Shown one piece after another: positions 1-11,418 of a stretch of DNA of 64,000 nt. The stretch is from Conus ventricosus (Eukaryota; Mollusca; Gastropoda; Neogastropoda; Conidae), in assembly GCA_018398815.1 (NCBI GenBank), contig CM031601.1:30073204-30137203 (forward strand), read 5' to 3'. Made by a program: the position numbers and the translations under genes. The notes beneath the pieces were generated by a model that worked only from the letters and a program-made list of their open reading frames with translations, was not told where the DNA came from and ran no database searches. Within the stretch, counting starts at the first letter, position 1. Each line of letters begins with the position of its first letter.

Positions 1-978
1 CATTCTTGCAGCTTTGTAGTGAAAATTGCAATTACACCTGTTTTCTCAAAAATGAAATGGTTTTATTCTGAAAAGGATTGTTATAACTTTTAATGACCTT
101 TTGAAGGGGGGGGGGGGGGGGGGGGGGTCTCATACTCCTCATCTGCAGCTTCCTATAACAAGGCATCCCCAAGGATTTTCCGTATGAAAACCGTTAGAGA
201 AAGAGGCCAAGTGAAAGACCTCAGCTTTGCTTCAAGGACACCTGCAAACGTGACTTAAAAGCCCTGTCTGTCAGCACCAAGACTTTCGAGGCAGCTGCTA
301 CAGTCATAGAAACCTGGAAGCCAAAACTCAATAGCTCGATAGCTTGAAGAGAACCTGCTGAAGGAGAATCAACAAGAAACGCTGGGGTAGGAATTGAGGC
401 ACTGCCACAGACTTCCTCCGCGCACACAGAGCGGCAGGGGTTGACTCAGTCTGAAAGACATCTTCAGCCACAGCAGATGCTGCCTCAACCGGAGCTTCAC
501 ACCGACACCCAGCGAGCGAACGGTCTCTCGAGACTGACGCCGGGAACGTCAACAATTAAACTCCGATACTTCTCGTCTTGAGCCTTTCTCAGAGACACAG
601 TCCAGGTCGTGTTGATTCTATAGACTGATTCGTGGCCATGTTACGGCTACGGCTGATTTGGGTTAAACGTCTCATCCACCTCTGTTGACATGATGTGACG
701 AACGGGAAGGAGTGTGGGAAGAATCAGAGACGTAGAGGAAATTTTCTTTCACGTCTCTGGAAGAATGTGCAGGCCGTTACGTCAGAATGTCAACGTGCGA
801 TGGCTGCAGCAACCACGGTTTGGATAACTGTACATGTACCCACATTTTTCCCCCGTCTTGAAAAAATGCAGAAAATGTTGAGTTAATAAACAGCATCTAT
901 GAAAATAAACTGATTTGGAAACAAAAATAGACTCTCTCTCTCTCTCTCCTCTCTCATCCTCTCTCTCTCCTCTCTCTC

Positions 979-1010
<32 letters not shown>

Positions 1011-1157
1011 GTGTGTGTGTGTGGAGCTTGTAGTGTGCCCCAGAGAAAGAGAGAGAGAGAGAGAGAAGTGACTTCAAACTGATTCAATGCTGTGCTCCAA
1101 ATATAACATAAAACAAATGGTACAGCTAGACCATCTCTCACAGAGAGAGAGTGGGGT

Positions 1158-1191
<34 letters not shown>

Positions 1192-1205
1192 GCTAACAAA
1201 AAGAA
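1..1205. repeat. Gene-free region with simple repeats
   Basis: No supported gene. It holds a poly-G run (106-127), a (CT)n block (about 930-1009) passing into (GT)n, a (GA)n block (about 1046-1067) and a second poly-G run (about 1159-1190). The open frames here are low-complexity readings of these repeats. Long mononucleotide G runs recur through the window and are a likely source of assembly length errors. Confidence 0.8.
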
Positions 1206-1210
1206 ATGGC

Positions 1211-1494
1211 TCAGTTCTCGCGAAACCGAAAGTAAATCTGCAGTAGCCTACCTATGAAACCCAAACTTGGGAATCTTCTGACAGCAGGACGAGTTGTTTG
1301 TCTTAGCCATTTACCGAAGGCCGTGCCATGGCAGTGAGTGAGTTGCAGGAAGTGTTTGTCGCTGCCTATGGAACCAGTACAACCTGGTTCGCTGAGGCCG
1401 CTCCTGTGAAGAAGGATCATGCAGAGGTTGACAAACAGTGCTGAAGCAGTATGCGAGAGTAAGACATGGAAGGGGCGAAGGGAAAAGACTGCAG
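1211..1494 (+). other. Duplicated unit, copy 1, with IRF/ISRE-like motif and splice donor
   Basis: This segment is a diverged copy of 1821-2153. Shared landmarks in the same order are 'TTCTCGCGAA(A)CCGAAAGT' near the start, 'AGCAGGACGA' and 'CTTAGCCA' in the middle, and 'GAAAAGACnGCAG' at the end, followed at once by GT. The start contains GAAACCGAAA (1222-1231), an exact fit to the GAAANNGAAA interferon-response consensus. The ending ACTGCAG|GTCAGC looks like a splice donor. One reading is a duplicated promoter plus non-coding first exon, but no open coding frame is shared, so this is inference. Confidence 0.45.
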
Positions 1495-1563
1495 GTCAGC
1501 CTCTGTTTCTTTTCTTCTTCTTCTTTCCTTATTGTCTTGAATTTCTCTCGCTCTCCTCCTTGA

Positions 1564-1565
<2 letters not shown>

Positions 1566-1602
<37 letters not shown>

Positions 1603-1609
1603 GTGTGTG

Positions 1610-1641
<32 letters not shown>

Positions 1642-1666
1642 TGCGTGTGTGTGTGTGCGTAGCCTA

Positions 1667-1738
<72 letters not shown>

Positions 1739-1799
1739 GGAAGTACGTGTGTGTGTGTGTGTGTGTGTGGGGCGCGCGCGCGCACGTTCACGCACTTGT
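1566..1799. repeat. Compound microsatellite (GT)n-(GCGT)n-(GA)n-(GT)n-(GC)n
   Basis: Dinucleotide tracts run GT (1566-1621), GCGT (1622-1646), GT (1647-1683), GA (1684-1733), GT (1747-1769) and alternating GC (1770-1782). The tract separates the two copies of the duplicated unit. Open frames here are repeat artefacts. Confidence 0.95.
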
Positions 1800-1820
1800 G
1801 AATGCAAACAAAAACTTCGT

Positions 1821-2153
1821 TTAGTTCTCGCGAACCGAAAGTGGTTCTTGGACGGTGACTCAAGATGACATCAAAGCTATTTTTAGTTCCGAAACTAAAA
1901 CTTGGCAAAACTTCCCGGTAGCAGGACGAACTGATTGGCTTAGCCACTTCTGAAGGCAACTCCATAGTGGCGACTGCGTGAAGTACGTTGCTGCCTCTCG
2001 AATCGACAAAGTCTTCGTTGCCCGAGGCTATTCCTGTGAAAAATGATTTTGTTGAAGGTGACCACAAAGTGTTCAAGCAGTATGTAAGAAAAACATTTGG
2101 TTCGTGACGATGTAGTGGACGGGCATGGCAGGAGCGCAGTGAAAAGACGGCAG
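1821..2153 (+). other. Duplicated unit, copy 2, with IRF-like motif and splice donor
   Basis: Second copy of the unit at 1211-1494. It has GAACCGAAA at 1832-1840 (one base shorter than copy 1), the same internal landmarks, and ends ACGGCAG|GTGAGT at 2153/2154, a near-consensus vertebrate-style splice donor. Preservation of a donor in both copies while the rest has diverged is the reason to suspect paired first exons. No protein product can be supported. Confidence 0.45.
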
Positions 2154-2319
2154 GTGAGTCTTTTTCATTTCTTCCTTGTCCTGTTCGACGTTCGTTCTTT
2201 TCGTACTCCCAGTGCTTAGAGAAGGAGAGGGAGTACTTGACAATGGAAACGAAGAAATGCTGTCTGTGTGTCTGTCTGTATGTGTGTCCATCCATGGTCA
2301 AATTGAGTTCCACTCGCTC

Positions 2320-2745
2320 CAGACAGAACTACTGGGCCGATCTTTCCGAAAATGTGTATGTTCATTATGGGTCACAGATGATGCCCGATGTTTTATTTTT
2401 ACCGTTATAGCCGTTACTGACGGCTATAACAGCGCATAACGGTTTTTCTTCTTTATGGAATATCTCAGAAAGTACGTGGCCGATCTTTCTGAAAATGTGT
2501 AGGCATGTTCACTATGGGTCACGGATGATGCTCAATTTTTTTTTAACCGTTATGGCCGTTACTAACTGCTATAACGGCTTTTCTTCTTTATAGAATATCT
2601 CAGAAAGTACTTGGCCGATCTTTCTGAAAATTTGTAGGTATGTTCATTATGGGTCACAAATGATGGCCGATGTTTACCAGAATAGCCGTCACTAACGGCT
2701 ATAACGGCCTAAAACAGTTTTTCCTCATTATGGAATATCTCACGC
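2320..2745. repeat. Three tandem ~140-bp units with hairpin cores
   Basis: Units begin near 2337, 2480 and 2615, with 'GGCCGATCTTTC(C/T)GAAAAT' at the head, 'TTCA(T/C)TATGGGTCAC' inside and 'TATGGAATATCTCA' at the tail. Each unit holds an inverted repeat of the type GCCGTTA...TAACGGC around 'AC', for example GTTATAGCCGTTACTGACGG at 2403 onward. Identity between units is visibly high but not perfect. No coding potential is convincing. Confidence 0.8.
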
Positions 2746-2874
2746 GTATTCAATATAAACTGGGAGTAAGCTTACGTTTATATGCTTTGCATCTTGTTCA
2801 GTGTTTGTCTTGTAGGCCTAACCTCTCTCTGTGTCTCTGCAATGTGTGTGTGAGAGATATGCGACTGCGTTTGC

Positions 2875-2876
<2 letters not shown>

Positions 2877-2920
<44 letters not shown>

Positions 2921-3476
2921 ACGCGTGCGCACGTGTGTGCGTGTGTGTGTTATGCGCACAGACCTCTTACTGAAAAGAAAGGCGCGTGTGCGGTTGATGT
3001 CGCTTGGAAAAAAAAAAAAAACACACACACACACACAAAAAAACGAGTCAAACCATTACTGAAACATTACATTCAAGTCACACCACACAGTTTGCCTGCT
3101 TCTCTCTCCAGTCCGCTGTCTGTCTGTCTCTCTCTGTGCCCGCCTGTCTTCCCACCCTACCCGCACAAACACAGAGGGATAGGTCGAGGTTGAATCATTA
3201 CATGGATTACGCAGGCCAAAGTTAACCGAAGCCCACGTCGGTCACAGCTGTCAGTCAGTCATGCCCGTCGCTCCTCCCGAAGCATAGGCCGCCGCCAACA
3301 GTCCGCCGGAGTCCTCGGTCCTGGGCTACCCTCCTAGTTGTTTCCAGGTGTGTTCCATCATCTTGCTGTCTGCCTCAAGGTCCCGTCGCCAGGTGTATAA
3401 AACCAAAATTAAAGTGCCCACAGATCATACACACGCACATGCACGCACGCGCGCGCATACACACACACACACACAC

Positions 3477-3517
<41 letters not shown>

Positions 3518-3540
3518 ACACATATCCTGGCACACACACA
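2877..3540. repeat. (GT)n, poly-A/(CA)n and (CA)n microsatellites
   Basis: A (GT)n tract runs from 2877 to about 2952 with GCAC interruptions. A poly-A plus (CA)n patch lies at 3007-3037, and a long (CA)n array with GCGC patches runs from 3424 to 3540. The non-repeat sequence at 3050-3420 shows no gene. Confidence 0.9.
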
Positions 3541-3643
3541 TGGCCCACCGTACCAGCCACCCATGCACACACACTCCGCATATTCGTGCACAACTCGCGC
3601 AGACACACGAATACAATGGTTATAGTGGCATAGATCATGTTAG

Positions 3644-3680
3644 GTCTGACCAGCGCGTTGGACTAATGCGCGGGTCAGAC
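3644..3680. other. 37-nt near-perfect hairpin
   Basis: GTCTGACCAGCGC pairs with GCGCGGGTCAGAC (12 of 13 positions complementary) around an 11-nt loop GTTGGACTAAT. It lies just downstream of a (CA)n array. No flanking gene or known RNA motif is recognised; it may be a remnant of a tRNA-derived SINE head. Confidence 0.5.
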
Positions 3681-3823
3681 ATCTGCTAAGTCGTATCCAT
3701 GAGACCCTCTTCTTAAATCCTCTCGTCTTGGTCATTAATTCATATATCCACCAGCTGTAAATTGTGTGCAGTGTGCTCTCAAAACTTAGCTGATGTTGTG
3801 TAGTGTATTATGGATAAGTTCGC

Positions 3824-3861
<38 letters not shown>

Positions 3862-4668
3862 GCTGTCTGCATGTGTGTGAGTGTGTGTTTGTGTTATTTA
3901 AAGGACTCTCATTTAACCTGACAATTTAGCAGTGCTGCCTGAAACCTACGCACAGTTAGGGATTCTAGAAATAACGCATAATTTTCTTGTTACAGTCAAC
4001 CAGTAACACGCACTGATACACTGTTGTTAAAAAGAAGAGAAAAAAAAGAAGAAAAAAAGCTAGTTGTGAAGGACATCCATAATTATATTCATATCTGCAC
4101 ATTTATGGATTTCTAAATATACATATTGTATAATGCTTGTATGTGTACATGTAGACCTACGCACTATATTACCTCGGCAACAACACGCACGCACACAACG
4201 AAACGCTGACTGTGCGTTGCCGCTTCACACATAAATAACAGACATTAGTTGTTACATAGCCGCGGCCAGCCATCCTGGAAAAAATTGGGTTCAGCCGAAT
4301 AAGGACGGCAGTCTGGCATCAGTTCAACACAATTCTGTTAGTGGGGTCCCATGAACAGTTCTACTCAGGCTGTTCTCACGTCACTCGCAGAATATTTTAT
4401 GCTTTTATTCTGCAGTAGTCAATCAGCCCTCTCAAAAATGACTACACCCAAACACCACATTTCTTAGCATTTGGTGACAGTCTTAATTGGAAAAAAAAAC
4501 ACCCAAAAAACTCAGGATTCTGGAAAGGGCTTTAAACTCTTTTTTCCCCCCTGAAAATCGGCTCAGGTGCGTACGCAGTGGTCGTTTGTAGATGAGGAAA
4601 AAAGAAACTGAAATTTTTTGCATTTCAAATGACGTGTAGTGTAGTTTGGCTGAGTGGGAAACAGTGGC
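3681..4668. other. Gene-free stretch with one (GT)n tract
   Basis: A (GT)n tract lies at 3824-3862. The remainder is AT-rich sequence with no supported coding region, RNA gene or repeat family that I recognise. Confidence 0.6.
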
Positions 4669-4703
4669 GAAACCAAAACCGAAAGTGAACAATGAAAGTG
4701 AAG
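4669..4703 (+). promoter_or_regulatory. Cluster of IRF/ISRE-like motifs
   Basis: Within 35 bp there are a GAAACC half-site and two GAAAGTGAA motifs (at 4681 and 4694), each fitting the AANNGAAA core bound by interferon regulatory factors. The copies at 1222 and 1832 share the CCGAAAGT core. Whether any gene starts here is unknown; the nearest recognised host exon is 35 kb downstream. Motif presence is seen directly; function is inference. Confidence 0.35.
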
Positions 4704-4956
4704 TGTGGACCGCACCAGACGGGGCAAAGTCCATTGTACACGACAGCAGCGCTACAGAGCCCATTACAGGCGACGCACGCCGTCTGTAGTTGTAGGCTAC
4801 ATGTGTAGGCCCTATGGCATACTTATCAACTTTTATGTAAGTATCTGTGTCGTCTGTGCATGACACCAAAGGAGCCACTAAACTATGACTTTGCTAAGTT
4901 ACAGAATTTCTTTGAATATGGTGCATGAAACAGCACGGGGCGTGCGGTGCTATCAA

Positions 4957-4960
<4 letters not shown>

Positions 4961-4994
<34 letters not shown>

Positions 4995-5323
4995 GATAAT
5001 TTATTCAAGAAAGGCCACAGCCCCATTTGAAGGGGGTATTGACATATAACTTATGTAACAGCACATTAATGTACAAGCACATAATAAACAAATTCAAGTC
5101 AGATAACTCCTCCTCTTGAAGGATTTATACAAATATGAAGCTAGATCACCAACAACATTCTCATTTCTTGACGACAAAAGCAAGACAAGCTAAAAAATGA
5201 TGGACATCGATAATATTTCAAAGGAATATATTTTTTGTCTTAAATCTGTAGCAAAGGACAAAAAAAGAAAAGAAGTTCGTTCTCTGGGGCAGAGATTGAT
5301 TCGTCTAAAGTTAAGCGACACCT

Positions 5324-5371
<48 letters not shown>

Positions 5372-5649
5372 ATGGGTGCGTGTGTGTGTGTGCGTGTTGT
5401 CACGCGCGTGCGTGCACACACAAATAGGGCCTACATTGAGAGCTGAGGCAGGCACACAGTCATCCTTGCACCGACATGTATAATTCTGGTGTTTCCATAA
5501 TTAACATCAGCCACCACACACACACACACACACACACTCACGCGACGCGACGCGGGCACACATGCTCGTAAGCATGCACAATAGACAGACACAGACACAC
5601 AACTCTCTCTCTGTCTCTCCTCTCTACTCACACACACACACACATCACA

Positions 5650-5705
<56 letters not shown>

Positions 5706-5730
5706 ACACACACGAACACACACACACACA
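4961..5730. repeat. (GA)n, (GT)n and (CA)n microsatellites
   Basis: (GA)n at 4961-4990 and 5324-5367, (GT)n at 5376-5396, (CA)n at 5515-5537 and a long (CA)n array at about 5629-5730. The sequence between them (4991-5320) is AT-rich with no supported gene. Confidence 0.9.
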
Positions 5731-8297
5731 GGCGCGCTGCCTGGTTCGGACCGGGACTGTCATGTGATATCCTGTTCCTTACCCTCCCCACCAATGGCGA
5801 CGCAGATCTCAATGCTTCACGCCACTGACATAGAAGGCAGAGAAAGGAATATAAAAAAATAGAAGAAATGAAGGGTGGGGATCATCGGGTGACCGGGGCT
5901 GTGTGTGAGCGTTACTGAGTGCACGTCTTTGCAGTCGACGTGTTTGATGAATCAGGATTCAAACGGAGAGTGAACAAAATAAAAATAAAAATAAAGCGCA
6001 TGACAGGCAGGGTTGCCTCATGACCACTTTGTGTCGGGCTCGTTGCCATGGCGGTACAGGGGCTTTGAAAAGACAGATCTGAATGCGGCTGTGTACGCAG
6101 GCGGTCGAGTGAGCAGCGCGTGAATAATAATGCCGCTGACAGGAATACGTATCACCACATGAGACAACTTCACTACACGAACGAGCGAAACCAACAAAAT
6201 GCCCCGTGTGAATTAAAGGTCTTTTCAGTGTTGGGGCAGTCTCGCCCAGGTGTGACGGGTACACGGGTTTGGGTTTATAACCGGGTGAAGAACGACGCCT
6301 GCGTACATTTAGGAGTATACTTGTTTTTATGTTAGCTTCGATCATTTCCGCCTGTTCGCTTTGTTTTTCTCTGGCTGTATCTATCTTTGCTATTTATGCC
6401 CGCACCCCAGTATCCCCCCCCCCCCCCCCCCCACCCCCGTGCTCTCTTTTTGTCTCTCACATTATCCATGGCCACCTCTGTGTGTGTGTGTGTGTGTGTG
6501 TGGTGCGGTTGTTGTTGCGTGTGTGTGTGCACGCGCGCTTTCCACACTCCTGTGTATGCACACACGCGCGCGCGCTACCACGCACACATACTATATATAC
6601 CTTCAAACACTAGGCCAATTCTCGTCGCTTTTTTTCGCTCTCACTTTTCTGACAAGTGGAACTTCTCAACGTTCTTAAGCATATTGGCTGATGTTACTGC
6701 TTTGGTTTGCTGCTTTAAGCTTGTCAGGCTAATGACATAGCAAACACAAGCACATCAAAATGTTTTATGCTCGCATAAATATGCGGGGATTGTCTTCAGT
6801 TTGTGAGCTCCTAGATTAACTATCAGTCTCTAATCCGAATCAGTTGGCTGCCATGTGGCAGGGTAATCAAACGGTCCACGTCAATGTTCACCCCCTGAAG
6901 CATTTGTACATAGTGTCAAGTACTTCGCTGTTGGATGATCCCTGATCTTTTGCCAGGTAGACAACACAACCAACTGCTTTGGTTTTCCTAACACACACAA
7001 CACAACAAATCTGCTTTTCGGAAGAGCAGGTCATGTCTATCATTCTTACTTTGACATAATTACTGACGCGTGACAGTATGTAGGGAACCTGTCTTGTCAA
7101 TGGCCATGCCAAGGATGGCTACTGAGCAACTGTTATTTGGAACGTCCAGTCTCGTTTTTGGTGCGGTTTCAGGCGGGCGCGCGCTGCCTTGCGTGGGAAA
7201 TCAGGTGTTCGGGTTCACGGAAAGATGTTCGATTAATGGCAGGTCTATAGTACGTTTTGAACAAGGGGAGATGAATAGATTTCTCTCATGTGTAATTGAA
7301 ATGTTCCTTCAATTCTTGTGCCTTTTATTTTAAGCATGAAACTTTTCACTTTACTTAAAAGACGAAATCATCTTTACACTTGCATGCTTTGTACCTAAGT
7401 GATCAAATATAGCGAGGATCCACCATCCCCATGGTGTGAAACTGGCACTGAGACTAATGACTTAGTGATCTGCTTGAGTATAGAACAGTTTTTCAAGGAA
7501 CGTGAATCAGTATGTGCTTGGAGCTGTCAAAATTGAAACTAACAAGGAAGCAACAATAACGAAATGGAAACCAATCGTCACAACCATGACAATTAGTCTT
7601 AGTAAATACGACTCTAATGCATTACTATTATGATCTAGCTGATGGTTGTTCAGTGCAAATGTCGGAAGACACATTTAAAGCCATTTCATTTTGTTTCTGG
7701 TGGAAAGTAACTTTGAAATTGTCACCAGAACGATGCGTCTCCATGTCAAGAGTCCTTCAGCTCCCTTGTTATACTATTTTTCATATTCAGGATCAAAGAA
7801 GGTAAGCAAAGAATTTAACGCTTTTTAACCCATAATGGCCCTCTATAGCCTACCAACCTGCACCAATCACAAAGTACAAAAAATAATATATCAACAGAAA
7901 AAATTCAACTTAATTTACGCTTGACTTCAGCCCATTTTTTACATTGACACACTCAAGACAATGAATTATAGCAAAAATCTACAACTCGATATGTATTTAC
8001 CCCAATCTTCCAACTACACTTTTTAAGGAAGTTTTATTATATATAATATTTCTTGCAGTCATTGAAGAGAAGATGTGAAGTGCTGGAACGGTGAGGAGTA
8101 GATCTGGAATGATGTAGTATAGTAGTATGATATATATATATATATATATATAAACTGGTGAAGGGGTGGGATGGAGGGAGATCACTGGTGGGGCATTGAT
8201 TGTAGGGTATGCATTGTGTTAAAACTGTTTTACGTCAGTCGATACCAGTTTGTCACATATTTAGCAAATGTGTTAACACACCTTTCTTATTATACTA
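5731..8297. other. Gene-free stretch with minor simple repeats
   Basis: Only simple repeats are recognised: poly-C around 6414-6436, (GT)n at 6480-6502, alternating GC at 6564-6574 and (AT)n at 8129-8152. Open frames are short and show no recognisable motif or codon-like composition. Confidence 0.6.
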
Positions 8298-8740
8298 CTT
8301 CTTCTTCTTCCTCTTCCTCCAGTAATAGAGGCGGGCCGTTTTGACGTAGTAGGCTCTGCGTTGTGGCGTTGTCGCTTTGCGGTGTCCCAGGCTTGGTCGG
8401 TGTAAAATGAACTGATTTTAAAACTATGTACATGGGTTCATGGGAGGGTTCAGGGGAGACTGGGGTGGCTGCAGGTAGTGGGGACTGCACTCAGGCGGCT
8501 CCTGAACGCCTCCAGTGTGGGTGCTGACGTGATGGTGGTTGGTAGCTGGTTCCATTCCCTGATGGTGCGGGGGAAAAAGGAGTGGTACAAAACTGGATGG
8601 GTAACCCGCTCCTGGTGAATTTTCTGTGCGCCTCTAGTCGGGTTGTCTGAAGGGCGGTAGAATGGGTGGGGTTGAGGTCTACCAGCCCGTTGTGGATACG
8701 GCAGAGCATCATTAGTCTGTTGTGGTGCCGATGTCGTATA
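8298..8740 (-). pseudogene. 3' end of a non-LTR retrotransposon (LINE RT C-terminus)
   Basis: Read on the minus strand, the segment gives the signature found at the C-terminus of CR1/L2/jockey-like LINE reverse transcriptases. A basic 'RxxNRLMMLCRIHNGL' helix is followed, after a one-base frame change, by an 'FFPRTIREWNQLP' motif and 'SAPTLEAFRSRL'. The end (about 8298) is a GAAGAAGAAG-type short tail, the expected 3' terminus of such elements. The catalytic RT domain and endonuclease are missing, so this is a 5'-truncated dead copy. The family-level assignment is firm; the exact clade is not. Confidence 0.75.
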
Positions 8741-8744
8741 TAAT

Positions 8745-8990
8745 ACTGTCGCTCATAAAATCGTGTCGCAGCGACAGTATTTCCCGGGAAATACTGCAAC
8801 TGGTTCATGAAAAATTATCGCCAAGTGACTCAATTTCATAAAAATTGGTAGTGCGACAGGATTTCACGAGAAATGTCCATAAAATCGTGTCGTTGTCAAA
8901 AAAAAAAAATCATGTCGCAGCGACAGCATTTCATGTTTAAAAAAAAAAATTGCTGCCGTAGAAAAGTTGTCGCTCTGAGACAGCATTTCC
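8745..8990. repeat. Short diverged tandem repeats with palindromic core
   Basis: About four diverged copies of a 45-60 bp unit contain 'ATAAAATCGTGTCG' and the self-complementary TGTCGCAGCGACA (clear at 8764 and 8914), followed by 'GCATTTC' or 'GTATTTC'. Poly-A and poly-T runs interrupt the later copies. It abuts the truncated end of the LINE fragment. Confidence 0.5.
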
Positions 8991-9257
8991 TGTTAAATTT
9001 TTTTTTTTTAAACGACGTCGAAGACATGTTCAGTCTCTGCCCCAACTCTAACCCCCACCTCCCTCTCTCATGTTTTTACGAATTAGTTGCCCGATTGTCT
9101 TTCTGTCTATGATTTTATTTGTGTCTGCTTGACTGTCGGTCTATCTTTCTGTCTCCATTTGTTTTTCTCGCACATTCTCTCTATGTATCGCCCTCCCTCT
9201 ATCTGTTTGACTCTCTTTAGTTTCACTCTGTCCATCAAACTGTCAGTTGGTCTCTGC

Positions 9258-9713
9258 CTTTGCCCCCCCCCCCCCCCCTGCCTCTCTCTCTCTGGACGTG
9301 CAAGCATGTGTGCGTGTTAGAGCGCGACGTGTGTGTGTGTGTGTGGACCCTGAAACAACTGCATTCATGCTCAAAAATATTTGTGATTCATTTGTCCACA
9401 ATCACGCAATCTCTCTCTCTCTTTCTCTCTCTCCTCTCTCTCTCTCTCTCCCTCCCTCTCTCTCATATTCTCTCTCTCTCTCTCCTCCCCCGTGTCAGCT
9501 ATCACTTTATATACCCCACCCAATCTGAACATCTTCTCGTGGGACGATACTCTTTCCCCTAGACAATTGAATAGAACTCTTAAGACTTCTCACCACAAAC
9601 CCTGCAAGTTACACAATAATCTCTTTGTAGAAGTGTATGTGCGTGTTCGAATTTGTTTGTGTATGCACCCGCGTGCGCGTTTACGTGTTCCACGTGTGTG
9701 GTGTGTGTGTGTG

Positions 9714-9748
<35 letters not shown>

Positions 9749-9754
9749 CGTGCA

Positions 9755-9818
<64 letters not shown>

Positions 9819-9880
9819 ACTACGCACACACACATGTACACATGCATGCGTGGGCACACACGCACACAAACTCGCACACA
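9258..9880. repeat. Poly-C, (CT)n and (GT)n microsatellites
   Basis: Poly-C near 9264-9279, (CT)n at 9411-9484, and a long (GT)n compound array at about 9697-9803 followed by a short (GA)n and CA-rich sequence to 9880. Everything open here is repeat-encoded. Confidence 0.9.
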
Positions 9881-9892
9881 TATATACTGACT

Positions 9893-11418
9893 TCCATAAA
9901 AAACGCGAAAGCAAAACAAGCTGAAGGTTAGGGGCGAATTTTATTGGTCACAATTGTACAGAGTGGAAGCGAGAATTCAACGCGATTTGATTCATTACAC
10001 CGGTAATGTGTGAAAATGTCATCAGCAATATGTCTTTGTGTGGAAAATCCAAGGTCACGTGACAAACCAGCTTGAAGTCCTAATACTGTGTGTGGCCACC
10101 ATTTGCATGGACAACTGCTTGACACCTGCGGCTCATTGAGTGGACCAGGTGGTTGATGCGTCCCCTTGGCACACCAGCCCACACATGGACGATGGCTGGT
10201 GAAGTTGAGCCGCTGTTGCTGGTCGTGGACGCAGGAGGTCCAACCGTCTGCCAAGTTCAATCCCAAAAATGTTCTGTTGGGTTTAAATCGGGGCTGAGGG
10301 CTGGCCAGGGCAGCACATTGACGTTTTTATGCTGAAGAAATTGCTGGGTGGCCCTGGGTGTGTGTGGTCTTGCATTGTCCTGTTGGAATGTCCCAGTTTG
10401 GGTGTTGCACAAAAAAGGAACGACATGGGGTCTGAGCACCTGGTGGATGTAGCGCTGTGCATTGACACCCTGTCCGCGACCAGTACCAATGTTCTGAAAG
10501 AGTGACTGGTCCTATGGCGGGTTAATGCCAATTGCACCCCATATCATAACGTTCGGGCCTCCCCAGGGGTTCCGCTCTACCACACAGGAGTCAGCATAGC
10601 GTTCACCAGGTCGACGCCATATTCTGACACGACCGTCAGCCATGTCAATACAAAAACGACTCTCATCTCAGAACAGTATGCGTCCCCACTGCTGCCTTGC
10701 GCCAGTTGATTCGGGCTTGTGCCCACTGCAGCCTGTCCTGCCGGTGTCTTGGTGTCAGTACCGGACCTCTGTGAGGACGCCTACATGCCAGCCCGTTCTC
10801 CTGAAGACGCCGCCGCACAGTGTTGAGGCTGATTCGTTGCTGGAGATTCCAGGCACCTGTCGAGCAGTGTTAGCGGCTGTTTGCCGCCTGTCCCGCAGAT
10901 GGGTTTGAACAAAATGGCATCCTCTCTTGGTGTGGTGACCCGAGGACGGCCTGGCCGGGGACGATCATCAGTGGTACCAGTGACTCGCATGCGGTGCTGC
11001 AGACGATAGATGGTTGAGATGTGGACGTTAAAGATGTTGGCGACCTGCCTGGCATCCACACCAGCCTCCAGATGGCCTAGGGCACGATTGCGTTCCTCTG
11101 CTCGTAGTCTTGGCATCTCTGTAGCGCTCAGACGGCAAGTCGTTATCTGAACCTTGTAGTGCGGCTTTATAAAGGCTGCATGCCTGCGTACTTGTCGCTG
11201 GTTAACTTTGCTCTGCATGGTGTGCACGTGCCTCACATGCAGCAACCAGTTTGCCATTTTTGTTGACCCTGCAATGCCGGGAATGATGTGTTGCTCACAC
11301 AATTGTTTTCACTGCACGTGAGTCTTGGACCCAAACAACTTGCCACAATGGTTCAATATTGTATATTCACCCCTTTTCACCCGAAAAATAGCCTTTCAAT
11401 TTTCGCGTTTTTTATGGA
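9893..11418 (-). mobile_element. Tc1-like DNA transposon (degenerate)
   Basis: Terminal inverted repeats TCCATAAAAAACGCGAAA occupy 9893-9910 and, reversed, 11401-11418; the match is perfect over 18 bp. Between them lies a decayed Tc1-type transposase on the minus strand. About 1.5 kb is the normal length for a Tc1 element. Because the true ends may extend slightly beyond the matched 18 bp, I could not fix a TA target duplication. The perfect TIRs indicate limited age, while the gene itself carries several frame breaks. Confidence 0.9.
10080..11116 (-). pseudogene. Tc1-family DD34E transposase pseudogene
   Basis: The start MPRLRAEERNRALGHLEAG at 11116 opens a helix-turn-helix DNA-binding region, followed by a GRPR-type hook (RPRPGRPRVTT) typical of Tc1/mariner enzymes. 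The second catalytic Asp is in 'QQDNARPH' (codon at 10377-10379) and the catalytic Glu in 'LSPDLNPTEHFWD' (10272-10274). Exactly 34 residues separate them, which defines the Tc1 (DD34E) group. Several frame changes break the gene, including one just after 'HFWD', and a terminal stop is seen at 10080-10082. Function is lost. Confidence 0.9.

Noticed and set aside
782..1141. Long Arg/Glu- and Ser/Leu-rich open frames
   Set aside because: They are translations of (CT)n/(GA)n microsatellites; the same applies to His/Thr and Cys/Val frames over every (CA)n/(GT)n array in the window.
1417..2313. 298-codon open frame on the minus strand
   Set aside because: Spans two microsatellites and both copies of the duplicated unit; repeated His-Thr and Ser-Leu composition, no domain, and no conservation of frame between the duplicated copies.
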